45,086 nucleotides of DNA from Verrucomicrobiales bacterium (GTDB taxonomy: Bacteria > Verrucomicrobiota > Verrucomicrobiia > Verrucomicrobiales > DEV007): assembly GCA_028047635.1 (NCBI GenBank), contig JAOFXR010000024.1:1-45086 (forward strand). Direction: 5' to 3'. Both the position numbers and the translations under genes were made by a program. Under the pieces are notes generated by a model. That model searched no databases. It was not told the origin of the DNA and saw nothing but the letters and a program-made list of their open reading frames with translations. Shown here piece by piece: positions 20,566 to 29,300 of the stretch (position 1 is its first letter; every line of letters starts with the position of its first letter).

Positions 20566-22086
20566 ATGGAATATCCCATTGCCGTTATTGATTTCGGATC
20601 TCAGTATACTCAGCTCATCGTTCGTCGAATTCGTGAGTTGGGTTATTTTTCGAAGTTGTATCAGCCCGATGAACTGAAAGACACAGGAGACGCTGCGGCT
20701 GTTATTCTGTCCGGTGGTCCTCGTTCAACGCTGGAAGAGGGCGCCCCTGATATTGATTTTGATTATCTGGTTCAGATGGACGTTCCCGTTTTGGGCGTTT
20801 GTTATGGAATGCAGCTTCTCAACCAGAAGTTCGGTGGTGAAGTCGCTCCGGGCAATACTCGCGAGTATGGGCCTGCCACTCTCATGATTGAGGAGGAAGT
20901 GGAGAGCATCTTTTCCGGTCTGAAAGGTCATTCGCAGATTTGGATGAGTCATTCGGATACCGTGAGTAAGCTTCCTGAAGGCTGTACCGTGACGGGACGC
21001 AATCTGGACGGTATTCCTGTAGCGTTGAAGTGGAATGACACGTTTTATGGAATTCAGTTTCACCCCGAGGTTTCTCACACGGATGAAGGCACTGATATTC
21101 TGAAGAATTTTCTGCATCTTGCGAAGGACCTCCCACCATTCAAAATCGACTCGTTCAAAGACGAACTAATCGAAAAAGTGCGAGCCGAAGTAGCGGGTCG
21201 CAAAGTAGTTTGCGGCGTCTCGGGTGGAGTCGACTCTTCGGTGCTCGCTGCGTTGCTTCACGAGGCAGAAATTGATACTAGGAACATTTTTGTCGATACC
21301 GGACTCCTTCGAAAAGGGGAGGGCGAAGAAGTGGTTTCGCTGTTTGCTGAAGTGGGAATTGAAATTGAAACGATTGATGCGTCGGAGCGTTTTCTTACTG
21401 CGCTGGCCGGTGAGACTGACCCTGAGCAAAAGCGGAAGATTATTGGACGTCTCTTTGTTGATGTCTTCTTTGATGCAGTCGGTGATGATGTGGAATTGCT
21501 CGCGCAAGGCACCCTATACCCGGATGTGATCGAAAGCGCGACGAGTGGGTCAATTGCTTCGACGATCAAGACGCATCACAATCGGGTCGACCGCATCATG
21601 GACCTGAAAGCTGAAGGGCGTATTATCGAGCCTCTCGATGAACTTTTTAAAGACGAGGTGCGGGAGCTTGGTCGTGTTTTAGGTCTGCCTGAACGCGTCG
21701 TTGGGCGTCATCCCTTTCCTGGTCCCGGCCTGGCGGTTCGCTGTCCCGGAGAAATCACCGCCCAGAAGCTGGAGGTCATTCAGAATGCTGACGCGATCTA
21801 TATCGACACGCTCCGTAAGCATGGTTGGTATGATCGCATCTGGCAGGCGGGTGTCACTTTGATTCCCACGAAGACGGTTGGCGTCAAAGGCGACGAGCGT
21901 AGTTACGAGGATGCGATCAGTGTAAGAGCGGTGACGAGCGAAGATGCGATGACCGCTGAGTGGGTGCACCTGCCTTATGAAATTCTTGGCGAAATCTCGA
22001 ACCGGATTCTCAATGAGGTCCCGGGAGTGAATCGTGTGCTCTACGATATCTCCACGAAGCCACCTGCGAGTATTGAGTGGGAGTGA
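20566..22086 (+). CDS. guaA: GMP synthase (glutamine-hydrolysing)
   Basis: 506 residues. It aminates XMP to GMP using ATP and glutamine. The class I amidotransferase domain (1-195) has the nucleophile Cys79 in GVCYGMQLL and the His/Glu pair in QFHPEVSHTDEG. The ATP-pyrophosphatase domain carries VCGVSGGVDSSVLAALLHEA (P-loop around residue 218), and the C-terminal dimerisation domain ends with the typical PPASIEWE. It pairs with guaB, 48 bases upstream. The dispersed repeat at 22096-22169 begins 10 bases after the stop, so the transcript's 3' end lies within or beside it. Confidence 0.98.
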   Translation: MEYPIAVIDFGSQYTQLIVRRIRELGYFSKLYQPDELKDTGDAAAVILSGGPRSTLEEGAPDIDFDYLVQMDVPVLGVCYGMQLLNQKFGGEVAPGNTREYGPATLMIEEEVESIFSGLKGHSQIWMSHSDTVSKLPEGCTVTGRNLDGIPVALKWNDTFYGIQFHPEVSHTDEGTDILKNFLHLAKDLPPFKIDSFKDELIEKVRAEVAGRKVVCGVSGGVDSSVLAALLHEAEIDTRNIFVDTGLLRKGEGEEVVSLFAEVGIEIETIDASERFLTALAGETDPEQKRKIIGRLFVDVFFDAVGDDVELLAQGTLYPDVIESATSGSIASTIKTHHNRVDRIMDLKAEGRIIEPLDELFKDEVRELGRVLGLPERVVGRHPFPGPGLAVRCPGEITAQKLEVIQNADAIYIDTLRKHGWYDRIWQAGVTLIPTKTVGVKGDERSYEDAISVRAVTSEDAMTAEWVHLPYEILGEISNRILNEVPGVNRVLYDISTKPPASIEWE

Positions 22087-22095
22087 TTGGTGCGC

Positions 22096-22169
22096 GAGCT
22101 CTTGGGCTCGGATGAATGGTCTGGGATGTGCGAACGGTCGAAGATCGAAGTCCCGGCCTTCAGCTACAG
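22096..22169 (-). repeat. Dispersed intergenic repeat, copy 1 (after guaA)
   Basis: Read on the minus strand, this 74-bp segment matches 30569-30642 without gaps at 59 of 74 positions (80%). Shared blocks include CTGTAG, TGAAGGCC, GACTTCG, TCTTCGA, CGTTCG, TCCCAG and TCCGAG. Similarity extends weakly a few bases further on the 5' side; on the 3' side the terminal CTACAG arm seen in copy 2 is missing, apparently through a 13-base deletion between GCTC repeats. Confidence 0.85.
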
Positions 22170-22263
22170 GATTTGCGGGAGTTGATGGGTTTGTGCTGAT
22201 TCAATTGTCTTGAGAATGAGAAAGAGGGTTGAGGTTTTCTTCGCGGTCATGTTAGGCTCGTGA

Positions 22264-23064
22264 ATGCGCTATCGGGCTATCGCGGTTATTATCACCCTTT
22301 TCTGGATCGGCAGTCTTTGCTGGTTGGGAATGGTGGTGTGGGCTCCGCCCGAATCGCGGATGGCTCAGGTGGATACTCAGGAGGTTTATGATGTCTTCTT
22401 CGGGTGGAATGATTCCACGACGATGACTTTGCTGGAAGGTGGAGTGCGTCGCGGGACGCTAACGATTTCCGGCGGCAGCGGTGAAGACCCGGTTTCGGGG
22501 GAATTCACGAATACGATTTCCGTTTCATCAGCACTTGAGAATGGTTTATCGAATGAGTCGGTTCCCAACCTGCAATTGTTCTGGAAAGGGTCGATGGAAT
22601 TTTCTGAGTCAATGGAACCGGGCGAGGGATTGGTTTCGATACGGATTCCTTCCCGTCAAATCACGGGGCACCTGGAGTTTGATGGCGGTACGAAACACGT
22701 CAAAGCGAGGGCTATATTGGGGAAGAACGAGATATTCAGTCTCGATAGTCAATTGGAGGGCAGTGGCGCGGCCATTCCGGCGCAGTTGCTAGCGATGAGT
22801 GCTGGGCCTTTTGCGCAGTTGATGAACCCCACTGAGATCAAGTGGGACACTGAAGCGAGGATGGGGGAGTTCTCTTTTGGAGGACGCGATCTTCGTGCCT
22901 ATCTCCTCATTCTTCGAGTGCCTGAACAGGATCAGGAGCTAAAAATCTATATCAGTGAAGCCGGCGAGCCTTTGCGAGTTGAATCCGGTCTTGGATTTGA
23001 GGCAATCTCAGAAATTCTGGTGCCGCTCGATGCTTATCGTCAGACCAAGGCGGATCAACCATGA
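22264..23064 (+). CDS. Membrane-anchored unknown protein overlapping an ABC ATPase gene
   Basis: 266 residues. The N-terminus is one membrane helix (about 5-28, IAVIITLFWIGSLCWLGMVVW); the remainder is predicted outside the cytoplasm and is beta-rich (TMTLLEGGVRRGTLTISGG; SIRIPSRQITGHLEFDGG; DLRAYLLILRVP), similar in texture to envelope proteins that bind lipids or glycans, but with no motif I can name. Its TGA overlaps the ATG of the ABC ATPase gene (ATGA, 4 bases), so the two are translationally coupled and probably act together. GTG at 22260 is out of frame. The function is unknown. Confidence 0.8.
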   Translation: MRYRAIAVIITLFWIGSLCWLGMVVWAPPESRMAQVDTQEVYDVFFGWNDSTTMTLLEGGVRRGTLTISGGSGEDPVSGEFTNTISVSSALENGLSNESVPNLQLFWKGSMEFSESMEPGEGLVSIRIPSRQITGHLEFDGGTKHVKARAILGKNEIFSLDSQLEGSGAAIPAQLLAMSAGPFAQLMNPTEIKWDTEARMGEFSFGGRDLRAYLLILRVPEQDQELKIYISEAGEPLRVESGLGFEAISEILVPLDAYRQTKADQP

Positions 23065-23813
23065 TCGAAATTTCAAATTTATCCATGCGCTACGGCGAGT
23101 TACTCGCGCTCGACAATCTCAATCTCGCCATCGGGAAGGGGGAGTTCTTTGCTTTTCTCGGGCCGAATGCGGCGGGGAAAACCACTACGATCAAACTGCT
23201 GACGGGACTGATGGCTCCGACCGGAGGAGAGGCGAAAATTTGTGGCTTTGATATTCAGAAGGAGCCGCTTCAGGCCAAGAAACGCATCGGCTACATTCCC
23301 GATGTGGCTGAATTCTACGGGAAGCTCACTTCCATTGAGTTTATGGCATTTATTGCTGAGCTTTTTGAGGTGGATCATGAAGTGGCGAGGCAGCAAACCG
23401 CGAAACTGATGGAGCAGTTTTCGCTGATTTCCTATGGGCGTCAGCGTATCGAAAACCTGAGTCACGGGACCCGACAGCGCCTCGCGATTGCATCAGCGCT
23501 CCTTCATGATCCGGAAGTCATCATTATTGATGAGCCCATGGTCGGGCTGGATCCACGCAATGCCCGTGTTGTGAAAGAAGAGCTCAAAGCGAGAAGCGAA
23601 GCGGGAGTGACTATTTTTCTTTCGACTCACTTGTTGAATGTGGCTCAGGAACTGGCTGATCGAGTGGGAATTATCAATGAAGGGAAACTTCGTGCGCTCG
23701 GAACCGTTGATGAGATCGCGAGTCAGTTTGATAGTTCTGGTGATCTCTCTCTGGAGGAACTCTTTCTTGAGATTACAGGAGATTCAGCGGCGACAGCAGT
23801 GAATTCAAAATAA
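23061..23813 (+). CDS. ABC transporter ATP-binding protein (ABC-2 export type)
   Basis: 250 residues. Walker A is GPNAAGKT (34-41), the signature is LSHGTRQR, Walker B is VIIIDEPMVGLD, and the switch His is in FLSTHLL. The NLSHGTRQRL form and the overall arrangement fit the CcmA/NatA-like export ATPases that power ABC-2 permeases. No permease gene is present on either side; the upstream gene, overlapping by 4 bases, has a single membrane helix only, so the permease is elsewhere or the partnership is unusual. It is followed after 84 bases, including an 11-A tract (23876-23886), by the ExbB gene on the same strand, suggesting one long transcript. Substrate unknown. Confidence 0.92.
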   Translation: MIEISNLSMRYGELLALDNLNLAIGKGEFFAFLGPNAAGKTTTIKLLTGLMAPTGGEAKICGFDIQKEPLQAKKRIGYIPDVAEFYGKLTSIEFMAFIAELFEVDHEVARQQTAKLMEQFSLISYGRQRIENLSHGTRQRLAIASALLHDPEVIIIDEPMVGLDPRNARVVKEELKARSEAGVTIFLSTHLLNVAQELADRVGIINEGKLRALGTVDEIASQFDSSGDLSLEELFLEITGDSAATAVNSK

Positions 23814-23897
23814 TTGCGGTTTTTTGCTTTACTCTTTTTCCAAAATGCCTCAAGGAATGGCACTCACAGTTTACTAAAAAAAAAAACCAGATTACTG

Positions 23898-24707
23898 ATG
23901 TCATTCAATTTGTCTTTCCTCCGATCAAAGCGTCATATCATCACCCTCGCGCTCGTGTTACTTGTAACTTTGATCGCTCCTGATATTTTCGCAGAAGCAG
24001 CCGCAGCAGCAGGTGATGAGGCTACTAAGCTAACCCTCATGGATAAGATCATGGATGCCGGGGTTTTCATGGCTCCGATCGGTGTTCTTTCCGTGCTCAT
24101 GATTACGCTCGCCGTTTTCAATGCTCTCCAGCTCTCGAAAAAGAAATTTGCGCCTCCGGGCCTTCGTGACGCCATTCTCGCCAATATGGCTGACGTTCGC
24201 GTTCGCAGCTCGATTGACGTGTCCGCTCAGGACCCTTCTTATCTCGGCCGCATGGCTGCTACTGCTTATCCGCTCGTGGATGCGACAGACCCTGAAAATT
24301 TGGGGCGCGCTAAGGTGGAAGATGCTATCGCCGACTTTTCGATTCGTGAGAATGCACGCTACATGTCCTGGATTGGTTACTTTGCGGTGATTGCCCAGGC
24401 GGCTCCGATGATCGGACTGTTTGGAACAGTTGCCGGAATGATTATGGCGTTCGACACCATGGGCCTCGCCGGTGGTTCGGACCCAAGTAAGCTCGCTAGT
24501 GATATCTCACTTGCTCTGATGACAACTGCCGGTGGTCTTGTCGTTGCGATTCCGAGTATTTTCTGCTTCTACATTTTTAAGAACAAATTCAACAAGCTCG
24601 TTGCTGATGCGCAGGAGACTGCGATCGAAGGCCTTGAGCTTGCGATTGGAACGGTGAATGCTGATCAGCAGCTCGCTAAAGTTCCAGAAGGTATTTCCGA
24701 AGGGTAA
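23898..24707 (+). CDS. exbB: ExbB/TolQ/MotA-family proton channel protein
   Basis: 269 residues from the ATG at 23898. An upstream TTG frame to 23814 would run through an A11 tract and add 28 residues without family support. The first hydrophobic segment (about 14-34, IITLALVLLVTLIAPDIFAEA) looks like a signal peptide or extra helix. The three ExbB helices follow: APIGVLSVLMITLAVFNAL, ISWIGYFAVIAQAAPMIGLF-like 'MSWIGYFAVIAQAAPMIGL' with GTVAGMIMAF, and LMTTAGGLVVAIPSIFCFYI with the conserved Thr-Ala-Gly-Gly-Leu. ExbB/TolQ form the pentameric inner-membrane part of proton-driven motors. Three ExbD genes follow. The junction to the next gene holds a hairpin (24729-24761). Confidence 0.92.
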   Translation: MSFNLSFLRSKRHIITLALVLLVTLIAPDIFAEAAAAAGDEATKLTLMDKIMDAGVFMAPIGVLSVLMITLAVFNALQLSKKKFAPPGLRDAILANMADVRVRSSIDVSAQDPSYLGRMAATAYPLVDATDPENLGRAKVEDAIADFSIRENARYMSWIGYFAVIAQAAPMIGLFGTVAGMIMAFDTMGLAGGSDPSKLASDISLALMTTAGGLVVAIPSIFCFYIFKNKFNKLVADAQETAIEGLELAIGTVNADQQLAKVPEGISEG

Positions 24708-24728
24708 TTTTTATTGGTTGTCGCTGCG

Positions 24729-24761
24729 GCTGCGCTCATGCGTTGCGCAGCTTCTTTCTCT
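24729..24761 (+). terminator. Hairpin with T-rich tail between exbB and exbD1
   Basis: GCTGCGC (24729-24735) pairs perfectly with GCGCAGC (24745-24751) around a nine-base loop and is followed by TTCTTTCTCTC. The tail is interrupted by C, so termination would be partial. It lies 21 bases after the exbB stop and 30 before the exbD1 start. Confidence 0.5.
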
Positions 24762-24781
24762 CACTGACAAACTTTCTCCAA

Positions 24782-25240
24782 ATGGCATCTGCAAAATTAC
24801 AGGCGGCGACAAAAGCTGCAGAAGGCGAAGATCTCGCCATGGACATGTCGTCCATGATTGACCTGGTTTTCCTTCTTTTGATTTTCTTCATGGTAAGTTC
24901 GCATTTGATCATTATCACGGTCGACAAAAACGTTAAGCCTCCCACTGCGAAAAACGCGCGAGTCGCTGAGAACGGATCGGGTCGTATTGTCGTGAATATT
25001 TATGACGATGGGACGATTCTGGATGTCAATTCGGAGGAATTGCCAACTCAGGAGGCAATAACGGACTATGTGGATACCCGAAGACTTACTTTTGAGGACT
25101 CGGGAATCAAGATTCCACGACTTCATCTTCGTGCTGACAAAAATGTCGACACGCGTGTGATCAAAAAAGTGGTTCAAGCGGCTGGTGAAGCCGGAGTGAA
25201 TGAAGTGATCTTCGGAAGTTTCGTGGTCGAGAAAGACTAG
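24782..25240 (+). CDS. exbD: ExbD/TolR-family protein 1
   Basis: 152 residues from the ATG at 24782; an ATG at 24743 in frame lies inside the hairpin region and adds 13 residues of no family match. After about 22 hydrophilic residues comes the single membrane helix, MDMSSMIDLVFLLLIFFMVS, with the Asp used for proton transfer. The periplasmic part has the ExbD fold: RIVVNIYDDGTILDVNSEEL and IPRLHLRADKNVDTRVIKKV, ending FGSFVVEKD. It is the most divergent of the three ExbD paralogues here. ExbD dimers sit inside the ExbB pentamer and couple proton flow to force on an envelope partner. Confidence 0.93.
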   Translation: MASAKLQAATKAAEGEDLAMDMSSMIDLVFLLLIFFMVSSHLIIITVDKNVKPPTAKNARVAENGSGRIVVNIYDDGTILDVNSEELPTQEAITDYVDTRRLTFEDSGIKIPRLHLRADKNVDTRVIKKVVQAAGEAGVNEVIFGSFVVEKD

Positions 25241-25264
25241 TTTACTCAAAAACGATTTTTTAAC

Positions 25265-25720
25265 ATGGCCGGACGCAGACAAGCACCAGAAGAAACGGAT
25301 CCTGAATTGGATATGTCGTCATTGATTGACGTTAGTTTCCTTCTTCTCATTTATTTCCTGGTGACATCGACACTTGATCCCAAGGAAGCGGATCTTGGAA
25401 TGACGATGCCAACCAATAACTCGAGCGGATCTTCTGAGGTCGAGATCGATCAGATGACCGTTGAGGTGAATAGCTCGGGGCACATTGTGTTGAACGACGA
25501 GGTTCTGGATACAGATCCTGCCACTCGTGAGGTGCCCATGCTTCTGGATCGTCTCAAGACGTATGCTGAGAGTGCTGCTCTAACTGATTCGAAACCCATG
25601 GTGATCATCGCGGCTGACGATGCCGCCAAGGGACAACGATTTATCGACGTTTTGAACGCACTTGCGGATGAAGCGGTCGGAATTAGTAACGTCACCATTA
25701 CTGGATTTACCGAAGAATAG
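25265..25720 (+). CDS. exbD: ExbD/TolR-family protein 2
   Basis: 151 residues. The membrane helix with its proton-binding Asp is LDMSSLIDVSFLLLIYFLVT, followed by STLDPKEADLGMTMP. The helix region is nearly the same as in the third paralogue (LDISSLIDVSFLLLIYFLIT), so these two arose by tandem duplication. The periplasmic domain has QMTVEVNSSGHIVLNDEVLD and PMVIIAADDAAKGQRFIDVL, a standard ExbD pattern. It starts 24 bases after the first ExbD gene. Two hairpins lie in the following gap (25745-25785). Confidence 0.93.
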   Translation: MAGRRQAPEETDPELDMSSLIDVSFLLLIYFLVTSTLDPKEADLGMTMPTNNSSGSSEVEIDQMTVEVNSSGHIVLNDEVLDTDPATREVPMLLDRLKTYAESAALTDSKPMVIIAADDAAKGQRFIDVLNALADEAVGISNVTITGFTEE

Positions 25721-25744
25721 GGTTCCGGCGGGGTGGCTTTGAAC

Positions 25745-25785
25745 GTCCTTTTTGAAAAAGAGGGACAAAGTTACCGGAAACCGGT
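25745..25785 (+). promoter_or_regulatory. Two tandem hairpins before the third exbD gene
   Basis: Hairpin 1, 25745-25766: nine base pairs including two G-T pairs, closed by a GAAA (GNRA) tetraloop. Hairpin 2, 25773-25785: perfect ACCGG/CCGGT with loop AAA, ending 9 bases before the ATG at 25795 and directly before an in-frame GTG at 25786. They may set translation or mRNA stability of the third ExbD gene; no experimental basis. Confidence 0.4.
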
Positions 25786-25794
25786 GTGCCAACT

Positions 25795-26265
25795 ATGAAA
25801 GGAAACCAGCGCAAAAATCTGACAGAAGAAGACTTTGGCGGGCTTGATATCTCCTCGCTTATTGACGTTAGCTTTCTCCTTCTGATCTATTTTCTGATCA
25901 CTTCGACACTGGCGCCGCGCGAGTCGGATCTTGCGCTCACGATGCCGATTGACAAGGGCGGCCCATCGACAAATCAATTTGTACCTGACACTCCCTGCAT
26001 AGAAGTTGATTCGAATGGAGTTGTGATCATGGATGAAGAGGTTTTGGACTCCGATCTCAGCACGAGACAGCTGGCCTTGCTCGAAGATCGACTCACTACT
26101 TTTTTGGAAGCCTATCCCGTTTTCGATCTGAATCAGGGGCCTTCGGTCCAGCTGAAAGTCGACGACAAGGTCTCCGGTCAGCGTTTTGTTGATGTGATTA
26201 ATTGTCTATCCGGTCTCGGAATTGATCGCGTCTCTCTCGAAGGTTTTTCGAAACCGGTTAACTAA
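25795..26265 (+). CDS. exbD: ExbD/TolR-family protein 3
   Basis: 156 residues from the ATG at 25795; a GTG at 25786 would add three residues (MPT). The membrane helix is LDISSLIDVSFLLLIYFLIT with the conserved Asp, then STLAPRESDLALTMPIDKGG. The periplasmic domain has PCIEVDSNGVVIMDEEVLDS and VQLKVDDKVSGQRFVDVI. It resembles ExbD 2 in the helix but has diverged in the periplasmic part and carries a unique Cys pair (PCIEV and INCLS). It is followed after 36 bases by the giant TPR protein gene. Three ExbD subunits for one ExbB imply hetero-oligomers or alternative motors. Confidence 0.93.
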   Translation: MKGNQRKNLTEEDFGGLDISSLIDVSFLLLIYFLITSTLAPRESDLALTMPIDKGGPSTNQFVPDTPCIEVDSNGVVIMDEEVLDSDLSTRQLALLEDRLTTFLEAYPVFDLNQGPSVQLKVDDKVSGQRFVDVINCLSGLGIDRVSLEGFSKPVN

Positions 26266-26301
26266 CTTTTATCTCAGCTCCTCTCTTCTCTTTTTGTTAA
26301 A

Positions 26302-29300
26302 ATGAAATACTGGTTGAAACAATCTCTCTTCCTCCTTCCTGTCGCAGGTCTGCTTGCGCTCAGCTCTGTAAGCGTCAAGGCTCAAGAGGAGGACGTTACG
26401 GTCGAAGCGCTTTATCAAAAGGCGGTCGAACTCAATATGTCGGGTAACAGCGCGGATGCGTCGAAGACCTTTGAACGATTGTTCGAGTTGTCCGGCGGTT
26501 ACGAGACCTTGTTCGAGGATTTCGGGGGCAAGGCCGGCGGTCTTCTCTTCGACTATGGCATGACGTTGCTTCCGCAGGCCCGTTGGGAAGATGCAAAAGC
26601 GGTCTTTACGATCAGTGTCAATGCTGCTGAGTGGGCAGAGAGGGTGGATTCTCCGATTAAAAGTAAGAATCCACGGGAAACACTCGCTAAATTTCAGCTG
26701 GGATTTTGCGAAGCGCAGCTGGGGAATCATGAAGAGGCCCTTAAGTTATATGATGAGTATCTTGCCGCAAATCCTGCAGCTGAGGAGTTGGGGCAGGTTA
26801 GGAACAGCTACAAGCTGCGTTACGGCGGTTCACTAATGAAGTTGGGGCGTCTCGATGAAGGAATCGCTGCGATCCAGGAGCTTTTCGATAACAGGGAGGA
26901 ATGGAAGGTGACTCCTCAGTTTCTCATGCAGGGAGTTCTCGAGCTAGGCCTCGTGTGGGTTGATCGCGCTAATGCGGCAGGTTCCGATGAAGTGGAGTTT
27001 GAGAAAGTAGCTCAGCGTGCCCATAGCTTTCTCGATAAGAATGGCTCATTGGTTGATCTCGGCCCACTTGACAGCTATCGCTTCGGGTTCGTTGATCGAC
27101 TTCGTAAGCTGGGATTTGAATCGACCAAGGCCGGTCTCTATGCTCTGGCACTTCGCTATTTTGCGTATGTTCCAACGATTCAGGATGTTCGTGATGACGT
27201 AAATCTTGGCCTTACCCGTCTTCCCGTTGGGGCAGGTATTCCTTCGCAGTATCAGAATATCCTTAATCAGCTCGACGAACGGGAGAAGGCGCCCCTTCAC
27301 CCCGATGCGGAAACGCTTCGTCTCATCGCGACTTGTTACGAGAGAATGGGAAGCCTGATTGGGCCGCGTGCTATTTACTGGCACCTCTCCGAGGATTTTC
27401 CTGACGTTGATCCTGCCCTGCACAGCGAAATTCTGCACGAGGCGTCACGATTGTCGTCGATGTTGGGAGATTATCCTGCCGCTCAGTATTTTGGAGAGAA
27501 GTTCATGGCATCGTCAGCTGATGACAGCCCATTAAAAAACAACGTTTCGACTTTTATGCTTCAATCATTGTTCACTTCGGGACAATACGATCAGGTGAAG
27601 TCAATTAGTGAGAGAGTGCGTGATCGTTACGAGGCGGGTGACGCCCAACGTGAACTCGCTGATTCACTTTATCCCCTCGCGCTCTACTCGACGACGATGC
27701 ATGAGGATGCAGTGGCTCCCTTTGCCGAGTATGTGAAAAGCTATCCTGATGGTGGAAATCGTGAAATCGTGATGTATCACCGCGCCAGTAACTCTCTGGT
27801 TCTCGGAAAGATGCGTGAGGCGGCTGAGCAATATGAAGAGTTTTTGAAAGCATTTCCGGAATCCGAGCGGTTTCTTGATGCAGGTCTCGCTGATCTTGCC
27901 GTAGCACGTTTCAATCTTGAAGACTATCCCGCTTCGATTGGTGCGGTTGATCGCATCATCGCTGAAAAGCCTGACTCCAATCAACTGGGCCGGACTTTGA
28001 ACATCAAAGGCGATGCCTTACTGATCATGGCTGGCCAGCTGGCCAAAGAAGTGAAAGAGGAGCAGGAGCCTGAATTGAAGAAGAACGCCCTCGAAGCTTA
28101 TGTGGCTGCAGAGGATGCCGGTGAGGCGGCGATCGGACGTGATTCCGATCGCGCTGATGCTTACAAGAGTGGCGTCGCCGAGTCTCTTTGGAAGTCGGCC
28201 GATTTGTATTACCAAAATGAGGAGCCTGAAAAAGGGATTGCTCAGTTCGATCATTTTTTCCCCACTTACGCGGGTGCTAATTGGTATTGGGAAGCCCAGA
28301 TTTCAGTGTTTTCACTCGAGCCTCTTGAAGCCGCTGGCCGGGGTGAAGAAGCACTTCTTCAGGTTGAGAAGATGATTCTCCTTCTCGGAGATATGCCCCC
28401 TGAGCAACAGGATATTACTTTGCTGCGCCAGGCGATCGGATCTTATTCCGAGGCATCGGTTCGAATTCGAGAACTCGAAGAGACGCTTGCCCGGCTCGAC
28501 AAGTTTCCCGGGATGGATCTTGCCAACCAGGCTCTGTTGACATGGCTTAAGATTCAGAAGGTAATTGTCCTTCAGGAGTCACGCGCCAAGATGAAGAATG
28601 ACACTCCTGAGTATGCCGCTGTGGAGGCGCAGATCGGAGAAGTCTTTGAAGAGCTTCGTCTCTTTGATAAGCGGAAGTTGTCCGAGTTTGCCCTTCAGCA
28701 GGTCGGATTGCATTTCTCGAAAGGGGATAACCCGTTCCTGGCAGTCTCTTACTTCGAGGAGTTACTGGCGCGGACCAATCCGGATGCGGATGCATTAAAG
28801 GCACCCGCAGAAATGGCTTTAGGTGAGATTGAAATGCGGGCGGCAGATCCTGCCAAAGTGACTTCAGCGAGGGAGCGTTTCAAGCGGGTTATCAAGTTGG
28901 GTGACAAGACTTACATTGCTCCTGCTTACATGAATTTGGCCTACCTCCACATTAAGAATAAGGAATGGAAGGATGCACTCGCGGCATTGGATGTGATCAA
29001 CAAGGACAAGAACATGTTCAAGCAGGAGAAAGAGAAGCGTGCCGAGGCTGGCTTTCTATTAGGAACAGTATACGACGAATTGGATGATCCAGTGCAGGCG
29101 AACAATGCTTATCTCTCGGTCGTTTCGACTTATGCCCGCTACTACGATTGGGTTACCCAATCATGGGAGAAGTATATTCCTAACAGCATCGCTGACTTCG
29201 ATAAAATGTCTACGGCCACGCCCGAAGAGCAAATGGCGAAGCGCAAACGTGAGTTGGCTCTCTACAAGTTGACTAAAAAGTTTCTTTTTCAGTGGCAGAA

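Noticed and set aside
23814-23897. TTG-started extension of exbB and possible slippage at the 11-A tract
   Set aside because: The extension has no family match and runs through A11 (23876-23886). The exbB frame is intact from the ATG at 23898, so no frameshift is needed to explain the gene.
22264-24707. ABC ATPase plus ExbB considered as one transporter of the MacB or Lol type
   Set aside because: The ATPase has the ABC-2 export signature and there is no MacB/LolCE-type permease; ExbB has its own ExbD partners. Shared transcription is likely, a shared complex is not shown.
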